Notes: generated by a model not told the origin, from the letters alone. DNA of 64,000 nt from Xanthomonas sp. NCPPB 1128 (GCF_001043115.1 NZ_LFME01000014.1:43248-107247), one strand, 5' to 3'; shown: positions 45,542 through 55,308, numbered from the stretch's first letter. Program-made: numbers and translations.

Positions 45542-45859
45542 TCAGCGACCGCCGCACTGGTAGGCGGTGAAGCGCTGGTCGCCATCGACCGGGTCACCCA
45601 TCGCCTGCACGGTGTTGGCGCCCACGCCGGGCGCCTCGTTGCGGGCCAGGGTCTCCAGCTCCTCGCGCACCCGCAGCGGATTGCGCTGGTAGAAGCCGAC
45701 GCTGCTCTTCACCGACACCACCACCTCGCCGCGCTTCTCGCAGCCGCTGGCGGCCTGCCCCGGCGGCAGCACCCGCACGCCCTTGCCCTCCGGCGCCATC
45801 GGCACCCAGGTGCAGCCGGCGAGCGTGGCGAGCAGGACGAAGGCGATCGGTAGACGCAT
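45542..45859 (-). CDS. DUF4156 family lipoprotein
   Basis: 105 residues from the ATG 45857-45859. A lipoprotein signal with lipobox LAGC (Cys16) is followed by the DUF4156 pattern VRVLPPGQAASGCEKRGEV, NPLRVREELETLARNEA and GANTVQA. Members are small outer-membrane lipoproteins of unknown role. It lies downstream of the M16 peptidase gene. Confidence 0.85.
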   Translation of the reverse strand: MRLPIAFVLLATLAGCTWVPMAPEGKGVRVLPPGQAASGCEKRGEVVVSVKSSVGFYQRNPLRVREELETLARNEAPGVGANTVQAMGDPVDGDQRFTAYQCGGR

Positions 45860-45981
45860 GGACGGGACCGTTGGCAGGTGAATCCGGATTGTGCCGCAAA
45901 ACGCTGAATCGGCCATGACAGTTCCGTCTCCGGACCGGGCCACGGCGCGCGCCGGCCATCGCCGACGCGCACCTGTCCCGA

Positions 45982-48858
45982 TCAGCGCGGCGCCGGGGCC
46001 GTCGTTGCGCCGCCCTGCGGCACGCCGTCGGCGTCGATCACGGTGACCTCGCCCAGCTTCAGCGCGCGCACCGGTGCCTCGATCTGCTTCAGGTCGCCCA
46101 CCACCACCCAGGTCAGGCTGTTCGGGTCGAGCATCGATGCCGCCTCGCGCACCTGCGCCGGGGTCATCGCCTCGATCTCGGCCTTGCGCTTGAACACGTA
46201 GTCGTCGGGGCGGCCATAACGGACGATGCCGCCGATCACGCCCATCACCGAACTGGCGGTCTCGTAGGCGCCGGGCAGGCTCAGGGTCTGGATGTTGCGG
46301 ATGCGCGCGACCTCCTCCGCCGTCGGCGGCGCCTTGCCGCTCGCGAAGGCGCTGATCTCCTTGGACATCTCCTGCAGCGCCGGCGCGGTCTTGTCGATCT
46401 GCACCGGTGCAGAGGCACCCCACGGCCGCTGCCCGAGGGCATTGGACGCACTGCTGCGCGCACCGTACGACCAGTGCTTGTTCTCGCGCAGGTTCATGTT
46501 CAGGCGCGAAGTGAAGTCGCCGCCGATCACGCCGTTGGCCATGTCGAAGCGGACCGATGCCGGATCGGTGGTCGGCGGCACCAGTTCCGAGGCGAACAGG
46601 TTGGCCTGCACCGCGCCGGGCTGGTCGATCAGGTACACGCGCGGCTTGGCCGGCCGCGCCACGCGGGCCGGGGCCGGCACCGACGGCATCGGACCCTCGC
46701 CCTTCCAGTCGCCGAACTGCGCGTCCAGCAGCGGTACGACTTCGCCCAGGGTGGTATCGCCGACCACGATCAGGGTGGCGTCCTCCGGGCGCACCCAGTC
46801 GCGATGGAAGTCGACCAGGTCCTCGCGCTGCAGGGCCGCGATCGCCGCCTCGGTACCGGTGCCGCTGAACGGGATCGCGTAGGGATGGCCGGCGCCGTAC
46901 AGCAGCGGCGGCAGCACCCGCATCGCCACGCCGTTGGGCTGCGCCTTCTCCTGGCGGATGCCGGCGATCCAACTGGCGCGGATCCGCTCGATCTCGTCCG
47001 GCGCGAAGCGCGGCCGCTGCAGCATGTCCGCATACAGCGCCAGCGACGGCGCCAGATTCTCCTTCAGGGCCGACAGATAGGCATTGCTGCCATCCAGCGA
47101 GGCACCGGCGGCCAGCGTGGCGCCCAGGGCATCGGCCGCATCGGCGAACGCCAGCGCATCGCGGTCGCCGGCGCCCTCGTCGAGCATGCCCATGGCGAAA
47201 CTGGCCGTGCCCGGCTTGCGCCCCTGGTCGGCGCTGTAACCGCCCTTGAATTCGTAGCTGAACTGCACCACCGGCACGTCGTGACGCTCGGCCAGGATCA
47301 CCGTGCTGCCGTTCTTCAGCGTGGCGCGCTGCAGCGCCGGAAACTTCAGCTGCGGGAACTGGGTGGTCTTGGGCGGGCCGGCGCTGCGGTCGACCACGCT
47401 GGGCAGGGTGCGGTACTTGGGATCGGCCGGCGGCGGATTCAACGGCGCCGGTTGCACGGTCGGCTCCTCGGCCAGGGCCACGCGCTCGCCCGGCTGGACC
47501 AGCAAGGTGTAGTCGCCCTTGCCCAGCCACTTGCGGCCGACCGCGGTGAGCTCACGCGGGCGGGTGGAGGCGATGGTCGCCAGCGAGGTGCGGAAGCAGC
47601 CGGGGTCGCCGGTGTACACCGCGCACTCGGCCAGCACGTCGGCCTTGCCGCCGAAGCCGCCGATGCGCTCGACGCCGCGAATGAAGCCGGCGCGGAAGGC
47701 GGTCTTGGCGCGCGCCAGTTCGGCCTTGTCCGGCCCCTTGTCCAGCAGCCGACGCACTTCCTCGTCGATCGCCGCCTCGACCCTGGCCGGATCCACGCCC
47801 TGCTTGACCATGGCGATGATGCCGAAGCCGGAACCGAGTTGCGACGGCCACACCGAGGCGCTGATCTGGTCGACCACCTTGTCCTCGTGGACCAGGCGCC
47901 GGTCCAGCCGGGAGGACTTGGCGCCGCCCAGCACCTGCGCCAGCAGCTGCAGGCGGTCGACATCCTCGGTGCCGGTCTGGGCCACGTTCCAGACACGGTA
48001 GATCCGCGTCTGCGGCACCTTGTCGGTCATGGTCTCGCGGGTGGACTGGCTACGCTGGGCCACGTCGACCTTGGGCTGGGCCATGGTCGGACCGGCCGGG
48101 ATGTCGCCGAAGTAGCGCGTCACCTTCTCCTTGGCCGTGGCCACGTCGATGTCGCCGGCCAGCACCAGCACCGCGTTGTTGGGCCCGTACCAGGTGCGGA
48201 ACCACTGCTTCACGTCGGCCAGCGAGGCCGCGTTGAGGTCGTTCATCGAGCCGATGACGGTGTGGTGGTACGGGTGCCCGGCCGGATACAGCGCGCGGCT
48301 CAGCCGGCTCCAGGCCTGCCCGTATGGCTGGTTCTCGCCCTGGCGCTTCTCGTTCTGCACCACCCCGCGCTGTTCGTCCAGCGCAGCCTGGTCGATGGCG
48401 CCGAGCAGGTGGCCCATGCGGTCCGATTCCATCCACAGCGCCATGTCCAGGGCGGTGGTCGGCACGTTCTCGAAGTAATTGGTGCGGTCGCTGTTGGTGG
48501 TGCCGTTCTGGTCGGTGACGCCGACCTGCTTGAACGGCTCGAAGAACTCGCCGTGGTGGTTCTCGCTGCCCTGGAACATCAGGTGCTCGAACAGATGCGC
48601 GAAGCCGGTGCGCCCGGCCGGCTCGTCCTTGGCGCCCACGTGGTACCAGAGGTTGACCGCCACGATCGGCGCCTTGCGATCGGTGTGCACCACCACCCGC
48701 AGTCCGTTGGGCAGGGTGAATTGCGCGTAGGCGATATCCACCGACGCGGCGGCGGCGGGCTTGGCCGCCGTCGAGGGCGGCGCATAGCTCAGAGCGCCGA
48801 GCGCGGCGGACAGAGCGACGGCCAGCAGGGCGCCACGCGGGCGGGTCGAGACGGTCAT
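45982..48858 (-). CDS. Exported M16 (insulinase-family) zinc peptidase
   Basis: 958 residues with a signal peptide (LLAVALSAALGALSYA). Two M16 units: the N-terminal one carries the inverted zinc motif HLFEH at 88-92 with downstream Glu residues, and the C-terminal unit (from about 500) lacks it, as in PqqL/YmxG-type proteins. It is probably a periplasmic oligopeptide-degrading clamshell enzyme. It is followed by the DUF4156 gene and has a 414-bp gap upstream. Confidence 0.93.
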   Translation of the reverse strand: MTVSTRPRGALLAVALSAALGALSYAPPSTAAKPAAAASVDIAYAQFTLPNGLRVVVHTDRKAPIVAVNLWYHVGAKDEPAGRTGFAHLFEHLMFQGSENHHGEFFEPFKQVGVTDQNGTTNSDRTNYFENVPTTALDMALWMESDRMGHLLGAIDQAALDEQRGVVQNEKRQGENQPYGQAWSRLSRALYPAGHPYHHTVIGSMNDLNAASLADVKQWFRTWYGPNNAVLVLAGDIDVATAKEKVTRYFGDIPAGPTMAQPKVDVAQRSQSTRETMTDKVPQTRIYRVWNVAQTGTEDVDRLQLLAQVLGGAKSSRLDRRLVHEDKVVDQISASVWPSQLGSGFGIIAMVKQGVDPARVEAAIDEEVRRLLDKGPDKAELARAKTAFRAGFIRGVERIGGFGGKADVLAECAVYTGDPGCFRTSLATIASTRPRELTAVGRKWLGKGDYTLLVQPGERVALAEEPTVQPAPLNPPPADPKYRTLPSVVDRSAGPPKTTQFPQLKFPALQRATLKNGSTVILAERHDVPVVQFSYEFKGGYSADQGRKPGTASFAMGMLDEGAGDRDALAFADAADALGATLAAGASLDGSNAYLSALKENLAPSLALYADMLQRPRFAPDEIERIRASWIAGIRQEKAQPNGVAMRVLPPLLYGAGHPYAIPFSGTGTEAAIAALQREDLVDFHRDWVRPEDATLIVVGDTTLGEVVPLLDAQFGDWKGEGPMPSVPAPARVARPAKPRVYLIDQPGAVQANLFASELVPPTTDPASVRFDMANGVIGGDFTSRLNMNLRENKHWSYGARSSASNALGQRPWGASAPVQIDKTAPALQEMSKEISAFASGKAPPTAEEVARIRNIQTLSLPGAYETASSVMGVIGGIVRYGRPDDYVFKRKAEIEAMTPAQVREAASMLDPNSLTWVVVGDLKQIEAPVRALKLGEVTVIDADGVPQGGATTAPAPR

Positions 48859-49272
48859 GCGGATTCCTTCTTCCTTGGGGCCAGTGAAACAGCCGGTGAA
48901 CGCCGATCGTACCGGGCGTACCGCACTGCGCGTATTCCGCCGTTGTCGCTGACGTCCTGCTTCAACAGCGTCGCAACCACACCATCAGCGGGTCGGCTGC
49001 CGCCACGGACGGCGCCGCGATGTCCGCGTCCGGCGTACGCGAGCGCCCGAGTGTCCGCCCGCGGACACTCGCCATCGAAATTTTCCCCTTCAAAAACAGC
49101 AGTTTGTAGTTGGCACACAGTCTGCTTACACATCCTCGAACGCAAACGACGTCGCCAATTAGTGAATGCAAGCTTAATGAAACCACGGGACGCAAAAAAG
49201 TCCTTGCGTCACCTGATTAGGTGTACTACATTACTACCACACCACTGATCAACAACACCAACGAGGCAAGCC
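48859..49272. other. Intergenic region between M16 and the repeat-protein gene
   Basis: 414 bp with divergent promoters expected. The section 49075-49240 is comparatively AT-rich (AAATTTTCCCCTTCAAAAAC, TTAGTGAATGCAAGCTTAAT) and probably carries the promoter for the repeat protein. No gene is supported. Confidence 0.5.
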
Positions 49273-49749
49273 ATGAAAACCACCACCCTGCTCCTGACCG
49301 CCGCCATCGCCGCCCTGTTCGCCGCGCCGTCCTTCGCCGCCACGCAGGTCGCCACCCTGGATGCGGTGCAAGTGCGCCCGTCGGCCGAACAGATCGCCCA
49401 ACGCAACATCGAACAGGCCAGCCGCATCGCCACCCTGGCGGCCGTGCAGGTGCGCCCCTCCGCCGAGCAGATCGCCCAGCGCGACACCGAACTGTCCAGC
49501 GGCATCGCCACCCTGGCCGCGGTGCAGGTGCGTCCCTCGGCCGAGCAGGTCGCCGAGCGCAATCTGGAACAAGCCGCCGGCCAGCACGTGGTGACCCTGG
49601 CCACCGTGCAGGTGCGTCCGGATGCGGACATGGGTAGCATGCTGGCGATCGGCGACGTGGTCGGCGAGACCCTGGACACCGCAATGCTGCAGTTGCAGCC
49701 GAGCCTGCAGAAGCTGGGCCAGGACCTGGCGGTCGGCCTGGTGCGCTGA
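49273..49749 (+). CDS. Secreted tandem-repeat protein of unknown function
   Basis: 158 residues with a cleavable signal peptide (to about residue 22; APSFA-ATQ). Residues 26-119 contain three full 26-residue repeats and a partial one, each with the core VATLxAVQVRPSAEQIAQ (the last is VTLATVQVRPDAD). A helical C-terminal tail (120-158) follows. It has no cysteines. I do not recognise a family; an exported helical repeat protein is all that can be said. It lies 40 bp ahead of trmL. Confidence 0.78.
   Translation: MKTTTLLLTAAIAALFAAPSFAATQVATLDAVQVRPSAEQIAQRNIEQASRIATLAAVQVRPSAEQIAQRDTELSSGIATLAAVQVRPSAEQVAERNLEQAAGQHVVTLATVQVRPDADMGSMLAIGDVVGETLDTAMLQLQPSLQKLGQDLAVGLVR
49348..49629 (+). repeat. 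In-frame 78-bp tandem repeat within the secreted protein gene
   Basis: Three full and one partial copy of a 78-bp unit encode the repeats of the secreted protein. The copies differ at many third positions, so they are old rather than freshly duplicated. Confidence 0.8.
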
Positions 49750-49789
49750 ACCGCAGCAAGCCCGCCGCGCCGGCGCGTACACTGCGCCG

Positions 49790-50269
49790 ATGATCGCCAC
49801 CCCAACGCTGCACGTTCTGCTGTACCAGCCCGAGATTCCGCCCAACACGGGCAACGTCATCCGCCTCTGCGCCAACACCGGCGCGCAACTGCACCTGATC
49901 GAGCCGCTGGGCTTCGACCTCGGCGACCGTCAGCTCAAGCGCGCCGGCCTGGACTACCACGAATACGCACGACTGCAGGTCCATGCGTCATTGGATGCGG
50001 CCCTGCAGGCCATCGCCCCGCGCCGCCTGTTCGCCCTCAGTACCCGCAGCAGCACTCGCTACGACACGCCCGCCTTCGCCGATGGCGACGCCTTCCTGTT
50101 CGGCCCGGAAACCCGCGGCCTGCCGGACGCCGTGCTGGAGCAGGTGCCCGACACGCAGCGCCTGCGCCTGCCGATGCAGCCGCACAACCGCAGCCTCAAC
50201 CTGTCCAACGCGGTCGCGGTGGTGGTGTTCGAGGCGTGGCGGCAACTGGGGTTCCCCGGCGCGGACTGA
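49790..50269 (+). CDS. trmL: tRNA (cytidine/uridine-34-2'-O)-methyltransferase TrmL
   Basis: 159 residues, the standard TrmL length. SPOUT-fold motifs are LYQPEIPPNTGNVIRLCANTG, LFGPETRGLP and the knot region NRSLNLSNAVAVVVFEAW. It methylates the wobble nucleotide of certain tRNALeu isoacceptors. Confidence 0.96.
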   Translation: MIATPTLHVLLYQPEIPPNTGNVIRLCANTGAQLHLIEPLGFDLGDRQLKRAGLDYHEYARLQVHASLDAALQAIAPRRLFALSTRSSTRYDTPAFADGDAFLFGPETRGLPDAVLEQVPDTQRLRLPMQPHNRSLNLSNAVAVVVFEAWRQLGFPGAD

Positions 50270-50346
50270 GCGCGTGGCGCACGACGCCTGGCAACGCCCT
50301 CAACGATCCAGCGCTGCACCCGGCATGCCCCGCGGCGCTGCGGGCG

Positions 50347-51033
50347 TCAGGAGAGATCGTGCAACTCCTTGCCCAGCACCGGTCCCAGACTCCAGTCGGA
50401 GAAGCGGACGCTCAATCCCTCGCGTTCCGGCGTGCACGTCATCGGGCCGACCAGGTAAGAAGACGCGACCGGGAACGGGCACAGCCGCACCAGCGGCCAG
50501 TGGTTCCCGTCGCGCGAAACCTGCAGGCGCAGCACGCCCGTGTCCACGGTGGCGCGCATCCAGAAATCCGAGGCGTCCGCTTCGTACGGGCCGCTGGCCC
50601 AGTCCGAGCGACCATCGGTCAACACGCTGCCGAGCATCAGCCGGCCGTCGCTCAGTTCGATGCCGGCCTTCACCCAGCGGCGCGCGTCGACCCGGACCAT
50701 GAGGCCGGCCTGATCGTAGAGCTGTTCGAATTTCCCGCGGACGCGCAGCTGGCAAGTGAAGCGCGCGGGCGCGGCGATGCCGAGGAAGTGCCCGCTGTCG
50801 CGGGTAAACCCATAGTGGGTTTCGCGCCAGAAGTCGCTGTCCTTGTCGGTGACGACCTCGAGCACGCCGCCGGGCAGGATCCGGTGGACCTTGGGTGGGT
50901 TGAGCCATGTGCCGGCCTCCCAGCCGGCAGGCGTCGCAGCACGCGATCCGGCGGTCAGTACCACGCCGCCGGCCAGGCCGCCCAGGGTCGCCCGATGGCC
51001 GCCATCAACGTCCCGCTCCCCGGAATTGGCCAT
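50347..51033 (-). CDS. DUF1349 domain protein
   Basis: 228 residues from the ATG 51031-51033 (AAGGAG close upstream). The DUF1349 beta-sandwich (FWRETHYGFTRDSGHFLG, YDQAGLMVRVDARRWVKAGIE, LRLQVSRDGNHWPLVRLCPFP) is related to concanavalin-like laminarinase/lectin folds and is often found as a sugar-binding or small enzyme domain. A short hydrophobic N-terminal stretch is present, but the signal peptide is doubtful. It is divergent from the TetR gene. Confidence 0.85.
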   Translation of the reverse strand: MANSGERDVDGGHRATLGGLAGGVVLTAGSRAATPAGWEAGTWLNPPKVHRILPGGVLEVVTDKDSDFWRETHYGFTRDSGHFLGIAAPARFTCQLRVRGKFEQLYDQAGLMVRVDARRWVKAGIELSDGRLMLGSVLTDGRSDWASGPYEADASDFWMRATVDTGVLRLQVSRDGNHWPLVRLCPFPVASSYLVGPMTCTPEREGLSVRFSDWSLGPVLGKELHDLS

Positions 51034-51103
51034 CGCTCCGCTCCTTCGCGTCGCTGCATGGGAGGCGCCATCGGTGCGATGGCCTTCATCGACCTCATCG
51101 ACG

Positions 51104-51125
51104 AATTTGTACATCCGTACCAATT
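51104..51125. promoter_or_regulatory. 22-bp imperfect palindrome, candidate TetR operator
   Basis: AATTTGTAC (51104-51112), ATCC, GTACCAATT (51117-51125): 9-bp arms with one mismatch. It lies between the divergent DUF1349 (51033) and tetR (51184) starts, the expected site for autoregulation. Confidence 0.6.
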
Positions 51126-51183
51126 GAGGCGTCAACCGCGACCTGCGATCATCGGCTCTCGTCGAAAGCAGCGTTGGACAGGC

Positions 51184-51726
51184 ATGAGTGGCAGGACCTG
51201 GCGCCAGGATCCGCACCGGAAGGACGCGATCGAGCAGGCCGCCCTGCGGGTAATCCTGGAGCACGGTGTCGCGGGCACCACCTTCCGCAAGGTGGCCGCG
51301 GAAGCGGGCGTTCCGCTCAGCGCCACCAGTTACTACTTCGGCTCGATGCACGACCTGCTGGTCGCCGCGTTCACCCGGTTCTCCCAGGACGTCTCCACCG
51401 ACTTCGCCGCCGAACTCCGCACCGCGGAGAACCACGACCAGGCCTGCGACGCGATGGTGAACATCATCTTCGCCGAGGGCACGGCGTCGCCGCGGGTGCT
51501 GCTGCTGAGCTACGAACTGTATGCCTTTGCCCGCCGGCATCCGGAGATGGCCGCGATCATGCAGCAATGGATGGCCAGGAGCCGGGCGGCCCTGGAAACG
51601 CATTTCTCCGCCACGGCGTCCGCCGCCATCGACGCCTTCATCGAAGGTGCGACGATCCACCGCTCGGTGGTGCCCATGGATAGGCAGCGGGTGCGCGCGG
51701 CGATCGAGAAGCTCGCGGCGCTGTAG
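51184..51726 (+). CDS. TetR-family transcriptional regulator
   Basis: 180 residues. The TetR HTH (KDAIEQAALRVILEHGVAGTTFRKVAAEAGVPLSATSYYFGSMHDLL) is intact. The C-terminal domain is of the short type (MVNIIFAEGTASPRVLLLSYELYAFARRHPEM). The ATG at 51184 is used; a longer open frame upstream is antisense to DUF1349. It probably controls DUF1349 through the palindrome between them (inference). Confidence 0.92.
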   Translation: MSGRTWRQDPHRKDAIEQAALRVILEHGVAGTTFRKVAAEAGVPLSATSYYFGSMHDLLVAAFTRFSQDVSTDFAAELRTAENHDQACDAMVNIIFAEGTASPRVLLLSYELYAFARRHPEMAAIMQQWMARSRAALETHFSATASAAIDAFIEGATIHRSVVPMDRQRVRAAIEKLAAL

Positions 51727-51949
51727 TGCGTCGCCATCCGCGCTGGCAATCATGGAATTCCCGGTTGCCTGAAATGCAACGAAGCGCATCACAACATGCA
51801 CCGCGGACGCCTGAACAGGGCGTTTAATTTATGGACTAGTCGGTTTGGGATTCAGGGCGAGTTCGGGTCGCTAACGGATAATTTACATATCGGCAGCGAA
51901 CGGCCCCACGCCTCAGCGCCGACAAACCTAATAACGAAGGTACCCGATT

Positions 51950-52522
51950 ATGAAGACCTCTCTGCTTGCTCTCGGCCTCCTGGCCACCCTGCCGTTCGCC
52001 GCTTCGGCTGCCGAAGGCCTTTCCTACAACTACGCCGAAGCCGGCTACGTCAAGACCGACGCCAATGGCGGCGACGCCGACGGCTGGGCGGTGAAGGGTT
52101 CCTACGCGTTCCACCCGAACTTCAGCGTGTTCGGCGACTTCAACCGCCAGAAGACCGACTTCGGCGACGTGCGCGTCGACCAGTGGCGCGTCGGCGCCGG
52201 CTACAACCACGAGATCGCGACCAGCACCGACCTGGTGACCCGCGTGGCCTACAACCGTTTCGCCCCGGAGTACGGCACCAAGTTCAACGGCTGGAGCGCC
52301 GAAGCGGGTATCCGCACCGCGTTCAACCCGTACCTGGAAGTCTATGTCCTGGGCGGTTACGAGGACTACCTGAAGAAGGACGGCATCAATCCGGAAGGCG
52401 AGTTCTACGGCCGTCTGGGTGCCCAGGCCAAGCTGAACCAGAACTGGGGCCTGAGCGCCGACCTGAAGATGGACCGCAACGGCGACAAGGAATGGTTCGT
52501 CGGCCCGCGCTTCAGCTGGTAA
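51950..52522 (+). CDS. Ax21-family outer-membrane protein
   Basis: 190 residues. A signal peptide (MKTSLLALGLLATLPFAASA) is followed by a small beta-barrel with alternating aromatic strands ending in FVGPRFSW (terminal aromatic for BAM recognition). It closely resembles Xanthomonas Ax21, an outer-membrane or vesicle protein once proposed as an immune elicitor (a claim since withdrawn). GAAGG precedes the ATG, and a strong terminator follows. The upstream 223 bp are AT-richer and probably hold its promoter. Confidence 0.9.
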   Translation: MKTSLLALGLLATLPFAASAAEGLSYNYAEAGYVKTDANGGDADGWAVKGSYAFHPNFSVFGDFNRQKTDFGDVRVDQWRVGAGYNHEIATSTDLVTRVAYNRFAPEYGTKFNGWSAEAGIRTAFNPYLEVYVLGGYEDYLKKDGINPEGEFYGRLGAQAKLNQNWGLSADLKMDRNGDKEWFVGPRFSW

Positions 52523-52573
52523 GCGTTCCCTAGCGCTGCGCGCGTCGTCTCTCTCCCGCCGCGCGCGGTTCGG

Positions 52574-52604
52574 AAAGCCCGGTCCCACGACCGGGCTTTT
52601 TTTT
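52574..52604 (+). terminator. Rho-independent terminator of the ax21 gene
   Basis: An 11-bp perfect stem (52574-52584 and 52589-52599; AAAGCCCGGTC / GACCGGGCTTT) with a CCAC loop, then a T run to 52604. It lies about 50 bp after the ax21 stop. Confidence 0.93.
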
Positions 52605-52704
52605 GCATGTCGATCCGGCCGTCGTCGGCGCGTCGGCGCGTCGGCGTGCGGAAACGAAAACGCCCGGCCAGAGACCGGACGTTCGCGTCTCCGGCAAGGC
52701 CGGA

Positions 52705-53730
52705 TCAACTGAACAGAGTGGTCGGGTACTCGGGCTTCTGTTCGCGCGCCAGCAACTGCTGCAGGCCGACCGCCGGGGTCAGCTCGCCGTGCAGGACCGC
52801 ACGCACCGCATTGGAGATCGGCAGGTCGATGCCGTGGCGTTCGGCCTGGCGCATCACCTCGTCGGCGGTCTGTACCGACTCGACCACCTGGCCAATGGCG
52901 CGCACCGCCTCCTGCAGCGGCTGCCCGCGGCCCAGCGCCAGGCCCAGCCGGCGGTTGCGCGACAGGTCGCCGGTGCAGGTCAGCACCAGATCGCCGAGCC
53001 CGGCCAGGCCCATCAGGGTTTCCGGCTTGGCGCCGATCGCCGCGGCCAGCCGCAGCATCTCGTTGAGGCCGCGGGTGATCAGGCCGGCCCGGGCATTGAG
53101 GCCCAGCTCCATGCCGTCGGCCACGCCGGTGGCCACCGCCAGCACGTTCTTCATCGCCCCGCCCAGCTCGGCGCCGACCATGTCGTCGCCGGTGTAGACA
53201 CGGAAAGTCGGGCCGTGCATCGCGTCAGCGACCTGCTGCGCGAACGCGGCATCGCCGTGCACGGTCACCGCGGTCGGCAGGTCCAGGGCCACTTCCTTGG
53301 CGAAGGATGGGCCGGTCACGACCGCCAGCGGTACGTCCTCGCCGAGGATCTCCTGCGCCACTTCGTGCAGGAAACGCCCCGACCCGGGCTCGAAGCCCTT
53401 GGTCGCCCAGGCCACGCCAGCCTGCGCCGGGCGCAGCGGCGCCAGCTGGCGCAGGGTCTCGGTGAACGCATGCGACGGCACCACGACCAGGATCCAGTCG
53501 GCGCCGTCGATGGCCGCCGCCAGATCGGTGGTGGCCTGCAGGCCTTCCGGCAGCGCGATCCCCGGCAGATAACGCGGGTTCTCGTGGCGCTGCCCGATGG
53601 CCTCGGCGACCACGGCATCGCGGCCCCACAGCACGGTCGGATACCCGTGCCGTGCGGTCAGCGACGCCAGCGCCGTGCCCCAGGAGCCGGCGCCGAGGAC
53701 GGCGATTTTCTTCTTGGCGTGATCGCGCAT
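52705..53730 (-). CDS. gpsA: Glycerol-3-phosphate dehydrogenase [NAD(P)+]
   Basis: 341 residues from the ATG 53728-53730. NAD-binding [10 protein letters not shown], catalytic Lys in [15 protein letters not shown], and [23 protein letters not shown] are all in place. It makes sn-glycerol-3-phosphate for phospholipid synthesis from dihydroxyacetone phosphate. It begins 18 bp after the secB stop, so secB-gpsA form an operon, a common gammaproteobacterial pair. Confidence 0.97.
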   Translation of the reverse strand: MRDHAKKKIAVLGAGSWGTALASLTARHGYPTVLWGRDAVVAEAIGQRHENPRYLPGIALPEGLQATTDLAAAIDGADWILVVVPSHAFTETLRQLAPLRPAQAGVAWATKGFEPGSGRFLHEVAQEILGEDVPLAVVTGPSFAKEVALDLPTAVTVHGDAAFAQQVADAMHGPTFRVYTGDDMVGAELGGAMKNVLAVATGVADGMELGLNARAGLITRGLNEMLRLAAAIGAKPETLMGLAGLGDLVLTCTGDLSRNRRLGLALGRGQPLQEAVRAIGQVVESVQTADEVMRQAERHGIDLPISNAVRAVLHGELTPAVGLQQLLAREQKPEYPTTLFS

Positions 53731-53748
53731 GCGCAACGGCGAACGCGC

Positions 53749-54267
53749 TCAGGCGTTGCCGGCCGGCTCCGAATCGGCCAGCGACTGGCCCTCGCCCTGC
53801 TGCGCGCGCTGGCGCAGGGTCTCGGCGTACAGGGCCTCGAAGTTGATCGGCTGCAGGAAGAACGGCGGGAAGCCGCCGGCCTGGATCAGGTCGCTGACCA
53901 GCGAACGCACGTACGGGAACAGGATGCTCGGGCACTGGGTGCCGAGCAGCACGTCCACCGCCTGCGGGTCCAGGCCGACCAGGCCGAACACGCCGGCCTG
54001 CTGCACTTCGGCCACATAGGCGGTCTTGCCGCCGGCGGTGCAGGTCAGGGTCACGGCCAGCACGACTTCGAAGGCCTGCTCGTTCAGCTGCTGCACGCGC
54101 TGGTTGAGGTTGAGCTGCAGTTCCGGCTGCGCGTTGTCGTTGAACACCGACGGCGCGTTGGGGGACTCGAAGGACACGTCCTTGACGTAGATCTTCTCGA
54201 TGGTGAAAGCGGGACCGGCCGCGGCGTCGGCCGGCGCCGCGGCGCCGTTGTTGGTGAGGTCGGACAT
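53749..54267 (-). CDS. secB: Protein-export chaperone SecB
   Basis: 172 residues. The core [50 protein letters not shown] and [17 protein letters not shown] are those of SecB. The tetramer holds preproteins unfolded and passes them to SecA. A Pro/Ala-rich N-terminal stretch and an acidic C-terminal tail extend the core slightly. It is co-transcribed with gpsA. Confidence 0.97.
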   Translation of the reverse strand: MSDLTNNGAAAPADAAAGPAFTIEKIYVKDVSFESPNAPSVFNDNAQPELQLNLNQRVQQLNEQAFEVVLAVTLTCTAGGKTAYVAEVQQAGVFGLVGLDPQAVDVLLGTQCPSILFPYVRSLVSDLIQAGGFPPFFLQPINFEALYAETLRQRAQQGEGQSLADSEPAGNA

Positions 54268-54355
54268 TGCTTGACTCCGGTGGATTCGGTAACAGAAAGA
54301 AACGGGATTATCACACGCCGGCCGCGACCCTCGAGGTCGGGCCGGACGCGGTGTC

Positions 54356-54790
54356 TCAGCGGCCCTTGACCAGCGGCAGCTCGGCCTGCTGCCAGGCGGC
54401 GATGCCGCCGTCGAGCACGTAGACCTGCTCGAAGCCGGCCTTCTTCAGCTGCTTGGCGGCGCCGTCGGCGGTGGTGCCGGTGCGGCAGACCAGCACCACC
54501 GGCTGCGTCTTGGCGTTGGCCACCAGCTTGTGCTCGGGACCGAACTGGCTGGCGGTGGCGTTGCGGCTGCCGGCGATGTGACCCTTCTCGAAATCGGCCG
54601 AGGCCGACAGGTCGACCAGCACCGCGTTGCCGGCGTTGATCAGGCGGGTCAATTCGGCCGGCCGCAGGCTCTTGTAGCCACGGAACAGGCGCGCCACTTC
54701 GGTGACGATCAGGGCGATGGTCAGGCCCACCAGGGCCAGGGCCAGCATCGGGTTGCGGCCGGCGAAGGCCAGCAGTTCTTCGAAGTTCAC
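54356..54790 (-). CDS. Membrane-anchored rhodanese-like sulfurtransferase
   Basis: 144 residues from a GTG at 54788-54790. An N-terminal membrane helix (about 15-33, [15 protein letters not shown]) is followed by a rhodanese domain ([34 protein letters not shown]) with the active-site loop [12 protein letters not shown] (Cys about 106). Sulfur carrier or thiol-redox roles are typical. It lies upstream of secB, as in many gammaproteobacteria (YibN-like). Confidence 0.92.
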   Translation of the reverse strand: MNFEELLAFAGRNPMLALALVGLTIALIVTEVARLFRGYKSLRPAELTRLINAGNAVLVDLSASADFEKGHIAGSRNATASQFGPEHKLVANAKTQPVVLVCRTGTTADGAAKQLKKAGFEQVYVLDGGIAAWQQAELPLVKGR

Positions 54791-54843
54791 GGGACTCGGG
54801 GGCGGGAAGCGGGCGCCGATTGTCGCACAGCTCGGCGACCGCG

Positions 54844-55263
54844 CTACTGGCCGTTCCACAGGTCCGGCAGGCCGTCCTGCAGCCACCAGGTCTTGGCCTC
54901 GGGATCCCAGCGCCAGCGCTCGCGGTAGCGAACGATGCGCTCGGCCTGGGTATTGCGGTTGATCACGCCCAGTTCGATCTCGCGCAGCGCCTCGCCGTCG
55001 CCGACCGCGCCGCCGCCGACCTTGTAGGAGGAGACCTGGATCTGCCGGTAGCGCTCCAGTTGCAGGTCGGTCAGCGGGTGCGCCTGGCGGTAGGCCGGGT
55101 CCACCGCCTGCCAGGCGGTCTCGAACTCGCTCCAGCGGACCGCGGCGGCATAGGCGGTCTGCAGGTCGTCGAGCTTGCGCTGTTGCGCGCGGCTGCCGGC
55201 CACGGCCGCGCCGGTCCAGCCCAGCAGCAACAGCAGCGCGAGCGCACGGAACATCGAAGGCAT
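54844..55263 (-). CDS. Exported protein of unknown function
   Basis: 139 residues with a signal peptide (ALLLLLGWTGAAVAG). The mature part is alpha/beta with a nuclear-transport-factor-like look (FETAWQAVDPAYRQAHPL, RYRQIQVSSY, WDPEAKTWWLQDGLPDLW). I do not recognise the family with certainty. The start is either this ATG or the one 9 nt later. It lies between the thioesterase and rhodanese genes on the same strand, with small gaps, so operon membership is likely. Confidence 0.78.
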   Translation of the reverse strand: MPSMFRALALLLLLGWTGAAVAGSRAQQRKLDDLQTAYAAAVRWSEFETAWQAVDPAYRQAHPLTDLQLERYRQIQVSSYKVGGGAVGDGEALREIELGVINRNTQAERIVRYRERWRWDPEAKTWWLQDGLPDLWNGQ

Positions 55264-55308
55264 GGTCGGGTCCAGGTGGCGGCGCGCGGCGCGCGCGATC
55301 CGCGCATC

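Noticed and set aside
49348..49629. CRISPR-like array
   Set aside because: The repeats are in-frame protein repeats with silent differences and no spacers.
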